DNA of 64,000 bases from Curtobacterium salicis (GCF_011759505.1 NZ_JAAOYO010000004.1:124001-188000); one strand, 5' to 3'. Counted from the stretch's first letter, positions 7,720-15,334 are shown. A program made the numbers and translations. The notes: generated from the letters alone by a model not told the origin.

Positions 7720-8540
7720 CGGACCACGTCCCCCCAGGCGTACCGCACGGTGGTGCCGTCGACCACGAGCAGCGAATCGGGCTGCCGGTCGAAGAGCCCG
7801 GGCAGCCCCACGGCGTCCGGCAGGTCACCCTCCAGACGCTCCAGGTGCGCCGACCGCACGGTGAGCGGCGGGTGCTGGCGCTGCCAGAACAGCGTCTGGG
7901 CGAGCAGGCGCGCGTGGATCCCGGAGCGGGTCGTGAGGGCCGCCGCCAGCGGGGAGCGGTCGACCGCACCGGCCACGACGCGGACCGAGGCTGCGTGGCG
8001 GGGGCCGGACGTGCCTCCCGTCCGGCGGGCCTGCCGGACCGCGCGGATCGGGTGCCGGACCCGGTCCGGGTGCCGGACCGACCGGTGGCCGACGGTCTCG
8101 CCGCGTCGGCGGGAGCGGGCCCAGGCGAACGTGTAGGGGACACCGAGCAGGGCGTGCGCCGCGACGATCGCGGGCACGTTCGGGGTGTCGACGGTCAGGT
8201 ACGCGATGCCGTGTCGCCCGACGTCGTCGACGGTGAGCACCTCGATCGTGACCTCGGTCATCGAGCCGAGCCGGGTCGACGGCGGGAACGGCGGCACCTG
8301 GGTCTCGCGGAAGACGTACGAGACCAGGCCGACCCACGCGCTGCCGTCCACGATGTCCGGCCGGGTCCCGCGCGGGACCAGGTGGGCCAGCGTCCCGGGC
8401 TCGCAGCGCCAGTGCGCGAAGACGATGTCGTCCCAGGCGTGCACCGTCACCGGGCGGTGGCGTAGGGCGACCGCGGCACGGGTCCGTGGGTCGGTGTCAC
8501 CGACGCCCACGCCGGCGGGCGGCTCCTGGTCCTCGGTCAT
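7716..8540 (-). CDS. YqjF-like DUF2071 protein
   Basis: 274 aa. DUF2071/YqjF family: AWDDIVFAHWRCEPGTLAHLVPRG, then DIVDGSAWVGLVSYVFR and a C-terminal VRSAHLERLEGDLPDAVGLPGLF. Function unknown, cytoplasmic, related to the acetoacetate decarboxylase fold. Start ATG at 8540, overlapping the upstream DoxX-like stop; its own stop overlaps the DUF1810 start, so three genes are translationally linked. A copy of the dispersed GGACGGGAGGCAC element (8011-8025) lies inside the frame and is read as R-T-G-G-T in an Arg-rich stretch that looks like a linker rather than a structured part. Confidence 0.8.
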   Translation of the reverse strand: MTEDQEPPAGVGVGDTDPRTRAAVALRHRPVTVHAWDDIVFAHWRCEPGTLAHLVPRGTRPDIVDGSAWVGLVSYVFRETQVPPFPPSTRLGSMTEVTIEVLTVDDVGRHGIAYLTVDTPNVPAIVAAHALLGVPYTFAWARSRRRGETVGHRSVRHPDRVRHPIRAVRQARRTGGTSGPRHAASVRVVAGAVDRSPLAAALTTRSGIHARLLAQTLFWQRQHPPLTVRSAHLERLEGDLPDAVGLPGLFDRQPDSLLVVDGTTVRYAWGDVVR

Positions 8541-8938
8541 CGCCGTGGCGCGTGGCGGGCGACGCGCACGGCCCAGGCCACCAGGGGGGCCTGCAGCGGC
8601 AACCGGAGCACGGCGGTCAGGCGCGCAGCCCGGGAGGCACGTGAGCTGTCGAGCAGGTCGCTCGCCATCTTGACGTTGGCGGGGAACACCGCGAGGAACA
8701 GGGCGGCTGCCGCCCAACCCGCGCGTCGCCGGGTGGCGGGGACGAGGAGGCCGACGGCGATGCCGAGTTCGGCGAGGCCCGAGGCGAGGGTCGTCGTCCG
8801 GGGCGGCAGGCCCTCCGGGACGATGCGGTCGTAGCCGCGGGGCCGGAGGAAGTGGGTCACCCCGGCGCCGCCGAGGATGAGGGCGAGGACACCGGCGGTC
8901 CTCCTGGCACGTCGTGCCCGTTCGGTCCGCCGTCGCAT
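8537..8938 (-). CDS. DoxX-like small membrane protein
   Basis: 133 aa with a basic N-terminus and four predicted hydrophobic segments (TAGVLALILGGAGVTHFL; TLASGLAELGIAVGLLVP; GWAAAALFLAVFPANV; PLQAPLVAWAVRVA). This layout and the GLAELGIAVGLL and FPANV motifs are those of DoxX/DoxD-like proteins, a loose family of four-helix membrane proteins tied to redox or thiol stress. ATG at 8938 is followed by Arg-rich MRRRTERARRARR. First gene of the DoxX-DUF2071-DUF1810 overlap group. Exact function is unknown. Confidence 0.75.
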   Translation of the reverse strand: MRRRTERARRARRTAGVLALILGGAGVTHFLRPRGYDRIVPEGLPPRTTTLASGLAELGIAVGLLVPATRRRAGWAAAALFLAVFPANVKMASDLLDSSRASRAARLTAVLRLPLQAPLVAWAVRVARHAPRR

Positions 8939-8984
8939 CGCTCCATCGTGCCCGACCGCACACCGACCACGCCCAGGTGCGGCC

Positions 8985-9040
8985 CAGGGGAGCGCCGCGG
9001 TCCGGATCAGGGGAGCGCCGCGGTCCGGATCAGGGGAGCG
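8985..9040. repeat. 23-bp tandem repeat copying the coaBC 3' end
   Basis: Two perfect 23-base copies at 8985-9007 and 9008-9030, starting CAGGGGAGCGCC. A third partial copy (9031-9040) is the real 3' end of coaBC on the minus strand, including most of its stop. Read on the minus strand, the gene's last codons plus TGA are followed by two repeats of the same sequence. See the parallel cases at 12027, 15006 and 19708. Confidence 0.85.
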
Positions 9041-10385
9041 CGGTCGCGACCAGGTCGAGCACGGCCGTGGCCACCTCGGCCTTCGTGCCCGAGGTCTCGC
9101 GGACGACCTCGCCGCCGGGGACGAGCACCTCGATGGCGTTCTCCTCACGCTCGAACCCGTGCGACCAGCCCACGTGGTTCACGACGAGCAGGTCCGCGGG
9201 CTTCCGGGCGATCTTGGCGCGGCCGAGCTCCAGGCGCGCCTCGCGGTCGGGTTCGGTCTCCGCGGCGAAGCCGACGACCACCTGACCGACCCGGCGTGCG
9301 GCGACGAGTTCGGCGAGGACGTCGGGGTTCTTCACCAGCTCGAGTGTCATCCGGTCGCCCTGCTGTTCCTTCTTGAGCTTCGACTCGAGCACCTCGGCGG
9401 GACGGTAGTCGGCGACCGCCGCGGTCATCACCAGGACGTCGGCCTCGGGCGCTTCGGCGTGCATGGCGGACGCGAGCTCCTGCGCGGACCCGACCCGGAC
9501 GATGCGCACCGCCAGACCCTCGGTGAGACCGGGGTCGGTGTTCGCGGCGACGAGGGTGACGTCGGCGCCACGTCGGGCTGCCTCGGCGGCGAGTGCGACG
9601 CCCTGCCGCCCGCTCGACCGGTTGCCGACGAAGCGGACCGGGTCGAGGGGTTCGCGGGTGCCGCCGGCGCTGACGACGACGCGGACGCCGGCCAGGTCGC
9701 CCTGCTCGCCGCGGGCGGCGGTGTGGCGGGCGGGGGTCGCGTCGTCCGTGTCCGTGCGGTCGGCGTGGGTGTCGGTGTGGTCGGTGTCGAGGCCGGTCGC
9801 GTCGACGGTCGGGTCGGCCGCCTCGGACGCCTCGAGCACGGCGAGCGCTGCGACGACGATGTCCTCCGGCTCGGACATCCGGCCGATGCCGGCGTCGTCC
9901 CCGGTGAGTGCGCCGACGACCGGGCCGACGACGTGGACGCCGCGGGCGCGCAGGGTCGCGAGGTTCGCCCGGGTAGCGGGGTGCTCCCACATCTGCGGGT
10001 GCATGGCGGGGGCGACGACGACGGGCGCCTCGGTGGCCAGGAGCGTGGTGCCGAGCAGGTCGCCCGCGAGGCCGGCGGCCATCTTCGCCAGGCTGTCGGC
10101 GGTGGCGGGGGCGATCACCACGAGGTCGGCGCGCCGGCCGAGTGCGACGTGGCGGACCTCGGCGACGTCGTCCCAGACGCTGGTGGAGACCGGGTTGCGG
10201 CTGAGGGCCTCCAGGGTGGGCAGCCCGACGAACCGCAGCGCGCCCTCCGTCGGCACGACGTGCACGTCGTGGCCGCGCTTGACGAGGTCGCGGACGACGC
10301 CGACGGCCTTGTAGGCGGCGATCCCGCCGGTGATGCCGACGACGACGGTGCGGGGACGGGCGGGTTGCGGGGCTGCGTCGTTCAC
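9030..10385 (-). CDS. coaBC: Bifunctional phosphopantothenoylcysteine synthetase/decarboxylase
   Basis: 451 aa. Makes 4'-phosphopantetheine for coenzyme A in two steps. The N-terminal flavoprotein CoaC domain (about 10-190) has VVVGITGGIAAYKAV, LVVIAPATADSLAKMAAGLAGDLL and APAMHPQMWEHPATRANL, the actinobacterial form of the PxMNxxMW motif. The C-terminal CoaB domain (about 235-450) has VRVVVSAGGTREPLDPVRFVGNRSSGRQG and the ESKLKK lysines that contact the acyl-cytidylate. Asp/Thr-rich linker of about 45 residues between them. GTG at 10385 is used; GTG 10394 is possible and no clear ribosome site decides. Divergent from the TANGO2-like gene. Confidence 0.95.
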   Translation of the reverse strand: MNDAAPQPARPRTVVVGITGGIAAYKAVGVVRDLVKRGHDVHVVPTEGALRFVGLPTLEALSRNPVSTSVWDDVAEVRHVALGRRADLVVIAPATADSLAKMAAGLAGDLLGTTLLATEAPVVVAPAMHPQMWEHPATRANLATLRARGVHVVGPVVGALTGDDAGIGRMSEPEDIVVAALAVLEASEAADPTVDATGLDTDHTDTHADRTDTDDATPARHTAARGEQGDLAGVRVVVSAGGTREPLDPVRFVGNRSSGRQGVALAAEAARRGADVTLVAANTDPGLTEGLAVRIVRVGSAQELASAMHAEAPEADVLVMTAAVADYRPAEVLESKLKKEQQGDRMTLELVKNPDVLAELVAARRVGQVVVGFAAETEPDREARLELGRAKIARKPADLLVVNHVGWSHGFEREENAIEVLVPGGEVVRETSGTKAEVATAVLDLVATALP

Positions 10386-10410
10386 GCCGCTCACGCTACC
10401 CGGGCCGTGC

Positions 10411-10466
10411 GCCGAGCACCGGGTCCGTTCGCGGAGCACCGGGTCTGTTCGCGGAGCACGGGTGGC
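10411..10466. repeat. 20-bp tandem repeat between coaBC and the TANGO2-like gene
   Basis: Units GCCGAGCACCGGGTCCGTTC (10411-10430) and GCGGAGCACCGGGTCTGTTC (10431-10450), then a truncated third starting GCGGAGCACGGG at 10451. It lies in the divergent promoter region, just upstream of the + strand start at 10479, and could be a regulator array or simple slippage product. Confidence 0.8.
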
Positions 10467-10478
10467 AGGATCGCCTCC

Positions 10479-11237
10479 ATGTGCACCGTCGTCGTCCGTG
10501 TCGATCCCGGGGCGGCGTGGCCCGTGACCGTCCTCGCGCTCCGGGACGAGTCCCCGGACCGGCCGTGGGACCCGCCGGCCGCGTGGTGGCCGGAGCGTGA
10601 CCCGGGTGTCGTCGGTGTGCGCGACCAGCGGGCGGGAGGCGCGTGGCTGGCCGCCTCGGACCGGAACGGTCTGGCCGTGGTGCTGAACCGGTGGGAGCCG
10701 ACCCCGGGTGTCGACGGCACCTGGACCACCCGGGGGACCCTGCCGCTGGACGCGGTCGTGGACGACGTCGTCCCGGCTGCGGACGGAGCGCTGCCGACGA
10801 GTCGGGCGTTCAACCTGGTGCGTGCCACCGCGGACGGGGCCGAGGTCGTCACGTGGGATGGGTCCGCGGTCCGGACGACGGTGCTCGGGCCGGGCGTGCA
10901 CATGGTCACGCACGGCGAGCCGGACGACCCGGCCGCGCCCCGGATCGGGCGGTGGCTCGACGCGTTCCGCGCGGTGCCGGCGCCGACCGGTCCGCCCGAC
11001 TCGCCGCCGGCCGACGAACTCCGCACGTCGCCGGACGACGGGTGGGCGCCCTGGTTCGGGGTGCTCGCAGGCTCCACCGCGCTGGCGCCGGACGACCGGG
11101 ACGCGATCCTCCGCGACACCGTCGAGCCGGAGGGGCACTTCGCGACGCTGTCGATCGTGGCCGCGACGGTCGGGCCCGGGCGGACGGTGCTCCGGCACAC
11201 GCGGCTCGCGGAGCCGGGGGAGCTGCGCCTGCGCTGA
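10479..11237 (+). CDS. TANGO2-like NRDE family protein
   Basis: 252 aa. TANGO2/NRDE family: the protein opens MCTVVVRVDPG, placing Cys2 as the N-terminal residue after Met removal, as in N-terminal-nucleophile-like hydrolases. Further family signs are the WDPPAAWWP stretch, GGAWLAASDRNGLAVVLNRW (equivalent to the GGTWLG..G..A.L.N pattern), HMVTHGEPDDP (in place of the usual LSN motif) and a C-terminal substrate-specificity region. The biochemical role is unsettled; eukaryotic TANGO2 affects lipid and heme handling. The ATG is fixed by the need for Cys2. It ends just before the membrane protein/regulator pair. Confidence 0.8.
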   Translation: MCTVVVRVDPGAAWPVTVLALRDESPDRPWDPPAAWWPERDPGVVGVRDQRAGGAWLAASDRNGLAVVLNRWEPTPGVDGTWTTRGTLPLDAVVDDVVPAADGALPTSRAFNLVRATADGAEVVTWDGSAVRTTVLGPGVHMVTHGEPDDPAAPRIGRWLDAFRAVPAPTGPPDSPPADELRTSPDDGWAPWFGVLAGSTALAPDDRDAILRDTVEPEGHFATLSIVAATVGPGRTVLRHTRLAEPGELRLR

Positions 11238-11244
11238 TCGGTTC

Positions 11245-11271
11245 TGGAAAGTACTTGCCAAAGTGGAAAGT
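11245..11271 (+). promoter_or_regulatory. Repeated TGGAAAGT operator-like sites
   Basis: TGGAAAGT at 11245-11252 and again at 11264-11271, 19 bases apart, with the palindrome AAGTACTT (11249-11256) within the first. They precede the membrane-protein gene at 11308, whose partner is a winged-helix DNA-binding protein. AT-rich for this genome, so a promoter with operators is likely; autoregulation is an inference. Confidence 0.5.
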
Positions 11272-11307
11272 CGCGGTCATGCTGGAGAGAGCCGGAGGAG
11301 GCACACC

Positions 11308-11739
11308 ATGACCGACCACACGCAGCTCAGCCCGACCGAGGCCCGTCGACTGCTCGACGAGGCCGACCGCGTCAGCCGCCGGGCCCACGACGCGACCCGC
11401 TGGCCCTACGTCACGTTCCTGCTGGGGCTGGGCACGAGCACCGCGTTCGGCACCCTGGCGATGGCCCTGACCGAGGGATCGGCCTTCGGTGTCGCCTACG
11501 TCGGCACGATGGTCGCCGTGTTCGCGTTGATCATCTTCTTCTGCATCACGATCCAGGGCCGGCGGGCGTTCTCGTGGAGCCGTCGCTGGTCGCTCTACAT
11601 GGGCGCCTGGGTGGTCACCTACCTCGGGGCGATCGCGGTCGTCGGGTGGGCGCACGGCAACGTCGTCGCGGCGGCCGTCACATCGGGGCTCGTGCTGCTC
11701 GTCACGACCGTGTGCGCCGCCGTCGAGGCGCGTCGGTGA
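11308..11739 (+). CDS. Membrane protein paired with a winged-helix regulator
   Basis: 143 aa. Soluble N-terminal helix (SPTEARRLLDEADRVSRRAHDATRW), then four hydrophobic segments: YVTFLLGLGTSTAFGTLAMAL, AYVGTMVAVFALIIFFCI, WSLYMGAWVVTYLGAIAVVG and VVAAAVTSGLVLLVTTVC. ATG at 11308 preceded by GGAGGAGG. The stop overlaps the GTG of the regulator. Such pairs of a small membrane protein with a short wHTH protein are common in actinobacteria and Firmicutes; the membrane protein may be the stress sensor or the regulated output. Not recognised as a named family. Confidence 0.75.
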   Translation: MTDHTQLSPTEARRLLDEADRVSRRAHDATRWPYVTFLLGLGTSTAFGTLAMALTEGSAFGVAYVGTMVAVFALIIFFCITIQGRRAFSWSRRWSLYMGAWVVTYLGAIAVVGWAHGNVVAAAVTSGLVLLVTTVCAAVEARR

Positions 11740-12044
11740 CCGCGGAGCAGGTGCACCCGCGACACCGCCTGGTCGACGTCCTGCAGCACCCGGTGCGGTT
11801 CTCGATCGTCGCCGCGCTCGACAAGGCCGAGAAGCTCGGGTTCGCCGAGGTCCGGGACGCGGTCGAGGTCAGCGACTCGGTGCTCAGCAAGCAGGTCTCG
11901 GCGCTCGAGGCAGCGGGCATCGTCGACGTGCAGAAGGGCTTCGTCGGCAAGGTGCCGCGGACCACCCTGGTGCTCAGCCGGTCCGGCCGGGCCGCCTGGC
12001 GCTCGCACCTCGCGGCACTCCGCCAGATCGCCGGGACGGACTGA
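11736..12044 (+). CDS. Short winged-helix transcriptional regulator
   Basis: 102 aa, a single winged helix: HRLVDVLQHPVRFSIVAALDKAEKLGFAEVRDAVEVSD with the recognition helix SVLSKQVSALEAAGIVDVQKG, then a basic wing VPRTTLVLSRSGRAAW. This is the pattern of short MarR/PadR-like regulators (HTH_34 type). GTG at 11736 overlaps the upstream stop (GTGA). Likely represses its own promoter through the TGGAAAGT repeats at 11245-11271. The 3' end is followed by tandem copies of its last codons (12027-12077). Confidence 0.82.
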   Translation: MTAEQVHPRHRLVDVLQHPVRFSIVAALDKAEKLGFAEVRDAVEVSDSVLSKQVSALEAAGIVDVQKGFVGKVPRTTLVLSRSGRAAWRSHLAALRQIAGTD

Positions 12045-12077
12045 TCGCCGGGACAGACTGACCGCCGGGCGCGACTG
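12027..12077. repeat. 17-bp tandem repeat copying the end of the winged-helix gene
   Basis: Three 17-base units: ATCGCCGGGACGGACTG (12027-12043), ATCGCCGGGACAGACTG (12044-12060), ACCGCCGGGCGCGACTG (12061-12077). The first holds the final codons and most of the TGA; later copies drift with distance from the gene. Confidence 0.85.
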
Positions 12078-12082
12078 ACCGA

Positions 12083-13000
12083 TCAGTCCGGCAGGCGCGT
12101 CCCGGTGAGGTCCTCGGCCACGGCCCACAGGGACCGGGCGAGGTCGACGCCGCGTGCCGAGCGGGGTACCGAGGCGAGGGTCGTCGGTCCGGTCAGGCCG
12201 AACGCGCCGGCCGGCCCGTAGTAGGCGCCCGAGGCGGCGTTCCGGCCCACGGCCGCGTACAGCAGCGGCTCGGAGCCCTGCTCGACGTCCTGGGTGAACG
12301 GCAGGGCGCGGTCGTTCGACTGCACCGGGCGGTCGCGGCCGAGGGACCGACCCGCCGACTGCAGGTTCGTGCGGGTGTAGCCCGGGTGGGCGATCGTCGA
12401 CGACAGCTGCCAGTCACGGGTGACGGCGACCTGGTGCAGGTGCAGGCCGAGCAGCAGGTCGGCGAGCTTCGACTGGGCGTAGGCGAGCCACGGCTGGTAG
12501 CCGGTCTGCCACTGCAGGTCCCCGAAGTGGATCTTGCCGGGCACCGCGGCGATGCTCGACATCGTCGCGACGCGGGGGGCCTCGGCGCGCAGCAGGGTCG
12601 GCAGCAGCAGGTTCGTCAGCGCGAACGGGCCGAGGTAGTTCGTCCCGAACTGCAGCTCGAAGCCGTCAGCGGTCTCGAAGCGCTCCCGCGGTGCCATCAC
12701 GCCGGCGTTGTTGACGAGGACGTCGAGCGGTCGGTCGTCGGCGATGATCCCGTCCGCGAAGCGGTGCACGCTCGACATGTCGGCGAGGTCGAGTTCGCGC
12801 ACCTCGAGGTCGGCGTCCGGGTGCTCGTGGCGGATCTCGGCGGCGGCGGCCTCGCCCTTGGACACCGTGCGGACGGCGATGACGACGCTCGCGCCCGCTC
12901 CGGCGAGCCGACGTGCGGTCTCCTTGCCGGTGCCGCTGTTGGAGCCGGTGACGACGATGCGTCGGCCGGTCTGGTCGGGGAGGTTCGAGGGCTGCACCAT
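12083..13000 (-). CDS. Short-chain dehydrogenase/reductase
   Basis: 305 aa, Rossmann-fold SDR of the retinol-dehydrogenase/WWOX-like type. Cofactor motif TGSNSGTG at about 18-25, then Arg and Lys positions that favour NADP (AVRTVSKGE), NNAGVMAP at about 97, [12 protein letters not shown], and the catalytic Ser ([10 protein letters not shown]) with YAQSK about 25 residues later. The C-terminal part has [11 protein letters not shown] and [12 protein letters not shown], typical of this subgroup. ATG at 13000. Divergent from the flavin-dependent oxidoreductase at 13102, with a shared 101-base intergenic region. Substrate not predictable. Confidence 0.9.
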   Translation of the reverse strand: MVQPSNLPDQTGRRIVVTGSNSGTGKETARRLAGAGASVVIAVRTVSKGEAAAAEIRHEHPDADLEVRELDLADMSSVHRFADGIIADDRPLDVLVNNAGVMAPRERFETADGFELQFGTNYLGPFALTNLLLPTLLRAEAPRVATMSSIAAVPGKIHFGDLQWQTGYQPWLAYAQSKLADLLLGLHLHQVAVTRDWQLSSTIAHPGYTRTNLQSAGRSLGRDRPVQSNDRALPFTQDVEQGSEPLLYAAVGRNAASGAYYGPAGAFGLTGPTTLASVPRSARGVDLARSLWAVAEDLTGTRLPD

Positions 13001-13060
13001 GCGTCGGACCGTACACAGCGGTGCTGGGGGTGCGCGCCCGGGCAGATCGTGCTAGTTTTC

Positions 13061-13072
13061 ATGCGTTCGCAT
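13061..13072. promoter_or_regulatory. ATGCG-tt-CGCAT palindrome between divergent oxidoreductase genes
   Basis: Perfect inverted repeat ATGCGTTCGCAT lies 29 bases before the LLM-oxidoreductase start and 61 bases from the SDR start, in an AT-rich patch. It could serve both divergent promoters. No regulator gene is adjacent. Confidence 0.45.
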
Positions 13073-13101
13073 TGATCGACTGCGAGATCCGGGAGGGTCC
13101 C

Positions 13102-14211
13102 ATGAGCAACGCCTTCGGTACCGACCGACCCTCGGACGTCCCGCCCCCTGCACCGGACCGCATCGGCCCGGTGCAGCTCGGCCTCGACACGTTCGGTGAC
13201 GTCACCGAAGCCGCCGACGGGGGCGTGCAGACCCACGCCGCGACCCTGCGTGACCTGATCGACGAAGCCGTCCTGGCCGACCAGGTCGGCATCGACTTCA
13301 TCGGCGTCGGCGAGCACCACCGCGCCGACTACTCCGTCAGCGCCCCCGAGGTCGTCCTCGCCGCGATCGCCGCCCGCACCGAGCGCATCCGCCTGGGCTC
13401 CGCCGTCACCGTGCTGTCCTCGGACGACCCGGTCCGCGTGTACGAGCGCTTCGCCACCGTCGACGCGATCTCGAACGGCCGCGCCGAGGTCATCCTGGGC
13501 CGCGGGTCCTTCACCGAGTCCTTCCCGCTGTTCGGGTTCGACCTGCACGACTACGAGGTGCTGTTCGAGGAGAAGCTCCAGCTCTGGAGTGCGCTCCGCG
13601 GCGGCGACACCGTCACGTGGCAGGGCACCAAGCGCGCCTCGCTCGTCGAGCAGGACGTCTTCCCGAAGCTCGAACACGGCCCGATCCCGACCTGGATCGG
13701 CGTCGGCGGCTCCCCGCAGTCGGTCATCCGCGCCGCGTCCTACGGCATGCCGCTGTTCCTCGCGATCATCGGTGGGCAGCCCGCGCAGTTCGCCCCGTTC
13801 GCACGGCTCTACCGCCAGGCGCTCGACCAGCTCGAGCTCCCGCAGCAGCCGATCGCCATGCACTCCCCGGGCTTCATCGCCGAGACCGACGAGGAAGCGG
13901 CCGAGCGCTACTGGCCGTACCACAAGGCCGTCACCGACCAGCTCGGCCGGGAGCGCGGCTGGCCGCCCCTCGACCAGGCCGGCTACCGCGCCGGGCTCTC
14001 GGCCGGCGGGTCGCTCTACGTCGGGTCGCCGGAGACCGTGGCGCGGAAGGTCGCCCGCAACATGCGGATCCTCGGCGTCTCGCGGTTCGACATGCGGTAC
14101 GCGACCGGCCACCTGCCGCACGCCGACATGATGCGCTCGATCGAGCTGTACGGCACGCGCGTCGCGCCGCGCGTCCGCGAGCTGCTGGCCGAGCCGGTCC
14201 CGGTGCCCTGA
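13102..14211 (+). CDS. LLM-class flavin-dependent oxidoreductase
   Basis: 369 aa, luciferase-like monooxygenase TIM barrel using reduced FMN or F420. Visible: VQLGLDTFGDVTEA, DEAVLADQVGIDFIGVGEHHRADYSVSAPEVVLAAIAARTERIRLGSAVTVLSSDDPVRVYERFATVDAIS with the classic HHR and SNGRAEVILGRG, then IPTWIGVGGSPQSVIRAA and GSLYVGSPETVARKV near the C-terminus. It is the bacterial-luciferase/alkanal-like subgroup. ATG at 13102 has GGGAGGG upstream. A long hairpin follows at 14253-14314. The substrate is unknown; being divergent from an SDR suggests a shared detoxification or catabolic role. Confidence 0.9.
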   Translation: MSNAFGTDRPSDVPPPAPDRIGPVQLGLDTFGDVTEAADGGVQTHAATLRDLIDEAVLADQVGIDFIGVGEHHRADYSVSAPEVVLAAIAARTERIRLGSAVTVLSSDDPVRVYERFATVDAISNGRAEVILGRGSFTESFPLFGFDLHDYEVLFEEKLQLWSALRGGDTVTWQGTKRASLVEQDVFPKLEHGPIPTWIGVGGSPQSVIRAASYGMPLFLAIIGGQPAQFAPFARLYRQALDQLELPQQPIAMHSPGFIAETDEEAAERYWPYHKAVTDQLGRERGWPPLDQAGYRAGLSAGGSLYVGSPETVARKVARNMRILGVSRFDMRYATGHLPHADMMRSIELYGTRVAPRVRELLAEPVPVP

Positions 14212-14252
14212 GCCGCGCCTCCCGGCCGGCCCGGCGCTGTCCGGGTTCGCGG

Positions 14253-14314
14253 AACACCGGTGTTCGTCCGTCACGCCGCGTCATCACGCGGCGCGACGGA
14301 CGAACACCGGTGTT
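14253..14314. terminator. 29-bp-stem hairpin downstream of the LLM oxidoreductase
   Basis: Arms 14253-14281 and 14286-14314 pair over 29 bases with one mismatch around a CATC loop. Each arm begins with the self-complementary AACACCGGTGTT, so cruciform sub-structures are possible. It follows the stop at 14211 by about 40 bases and has no T-run. It may be a terminator or a REP-like element. Confidence 0.65.
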
Positions 14315-14397
14315 TCTCCGTCCTCCTGTCCGCGGCCGGGAGGCACGGGGCACGCCCGTCCGGCGGCTCCCCGGACGACGCGGGTAGCGTCGGGCGC

Positions 14398-15024
14398 ATG
14401 TCGCCGAGCAGCAACGAGACCACCGAACGACGGTTCCGCGGGCGAATCCTCGGCGCCGGGAGCACCTCCGGCGTCCGGTTCGTGGTCGGCATGTGGGACT
14501 CCTCGCCGTTCGGCGCCTTCACCGACGTCTTCGTGGAGCTGCCCGACGGCACGAGCGTCCTGCTCGCCCCGGACGAGATCGTCGCCGCCTACGTCTCCGG
14601 CACGTACCGCTTCGACGCCGTGTCCGTGGTCGACATCCGGGCCCGTCGCACCGCTCGCGGACTGGAACTCGACGCCGGCCCGCTCGTCGCCTCGGTCGAC
14701 GTCGGCACCATCTCGCCGCTCGGGCGGGTCCTGCGCATCGTCCCCAAGCGGATCGCCCGCGACCCCCGCTGGCTCGCCGTGATCGACCCCGTCGCGAAGC
14801 TCGTCGCGCCGGGTGCCGGCACCGCCGGCACCGCGGGCAACGGTCGCCGCGAGTACTACGGCGTCACCGGCGCACACGACGTCGTCGGCGTCCGGGGCAC
14901 CTGGGCGGGGGAGCCGCTCGGGACGCTCGCGCCGCTCGACCCCCCGGTCCGGTTCGGCTTCGCGTCGCTGCCGCGGATCCCGCAGGTCGTCGACGTCGAG
15001 ACCACGATCCGCGAGCGCGCCTGA
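14398..15024 (+). CDS. Hypothetical protein
   Basis: 208 aa, no signal peptide or membrane segment; family not recognised. It looks like a well-folded alpha/beta protein: RFRGRILGAGSTSGVRFVVGMWDSSPFGAFTDVFVEL, DGTSVLLAPDEIVAAYVSGTYRFDAV, LVASVDVGTISPLGRVLRIVPKRIARDPRWL, and a C-terminal VRFGFASLPRIPQVVDVETTI. ATG at 14398; the upstream frame runs through the hairpin and is not coding. Codon use is like the neighbours, so it is likely real. Its last codons are repeated after the stop (15006-15073). Conserved proteins of this shape occur in actinobacteria, but I cannot name one. Confidence 0.75.
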   Translation: MSPSSNETTERRFRGRILGAGSTSGVRFVVGMWDSSPFGAFTDVFVELPDGTSVLLAPDEIVAAYVSGTYRFDAVSVVDIRARRTARGLELDAGPLVASVDVGTISPLGRVLRIVPKRIARDPRWLAVIDPVAKLVAPGAGTAGTAGNGRREYYGVTGAHDVVGVRGTWAGEPLGTLAPLDPPVRFGFASLPRIPQVVDVETTIRERA

Positions 15025-15073
15025 TCCGCGAGCGCGCCTGATCCGCGAGCGCGCCTGAGCCGCGAGCGCGCCT
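15006..15073. repeat. 17-bp tandem repeat copying a gene's last codons and stop
   Basis: Four 17-base units of GATCCGCGAGCGCGCCT at 15006-15022, 15023-15039, 15040-15056 and 15057-15073 (the last with one change), then a decaying remnant. Unit 1 encodes the protein's final I-R-E-R-A, and the TGA spans the unit 1/2 junction. Confidence 0.9.
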
Positions 15074-15334
15074 GAGCCGCGGCCGGCTGGCGGCGCTGGC
15101 GCCGAGCCTCGGCCTGGGGGACAGGATGCGCCGTGCGGATGCCGCAGGGTGTCCGGCCAGCCGAGCCTCGGCGCGCGGTGGTGCGGTGCCCGCGCAGCGG
15201 AGCATCGGACGGGAGGCACGGGACGACCCCCTCGCGCGCATCCAGTGTGCGGGGGCACACTGGTCGGAACGGTTCGCGCCCGGTGCCCGGCTGACGTGTC
15301 AGCGGGGACGGGGCGCACGACGCAAAGGAGCATC
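15074..15334. other. Intergenic region with stem-loops upstream of the PNPOx-like gene
   Basis: No convincing gene. It holds two copies of the self-complementary GCCGAGCCTCGGC (15101-15113, 15160-15172) that can also pair with each other, a CGGACGGGAGGCAC element at 15206-15219, and a perfect hairpin CCAGTGTGC-gggg-GCACACTGG at 15242-15263. The last lies about 70 bases before the next start and may be an operator or leader hairpin. Confidence 0.55.

Noticed and set aside
8877..10478. Extension of the TANGO2-like gene far upstream in the same frame
   Set aside because: The open frame is the complement of coaBC; the family requires the start at MCTVVV.
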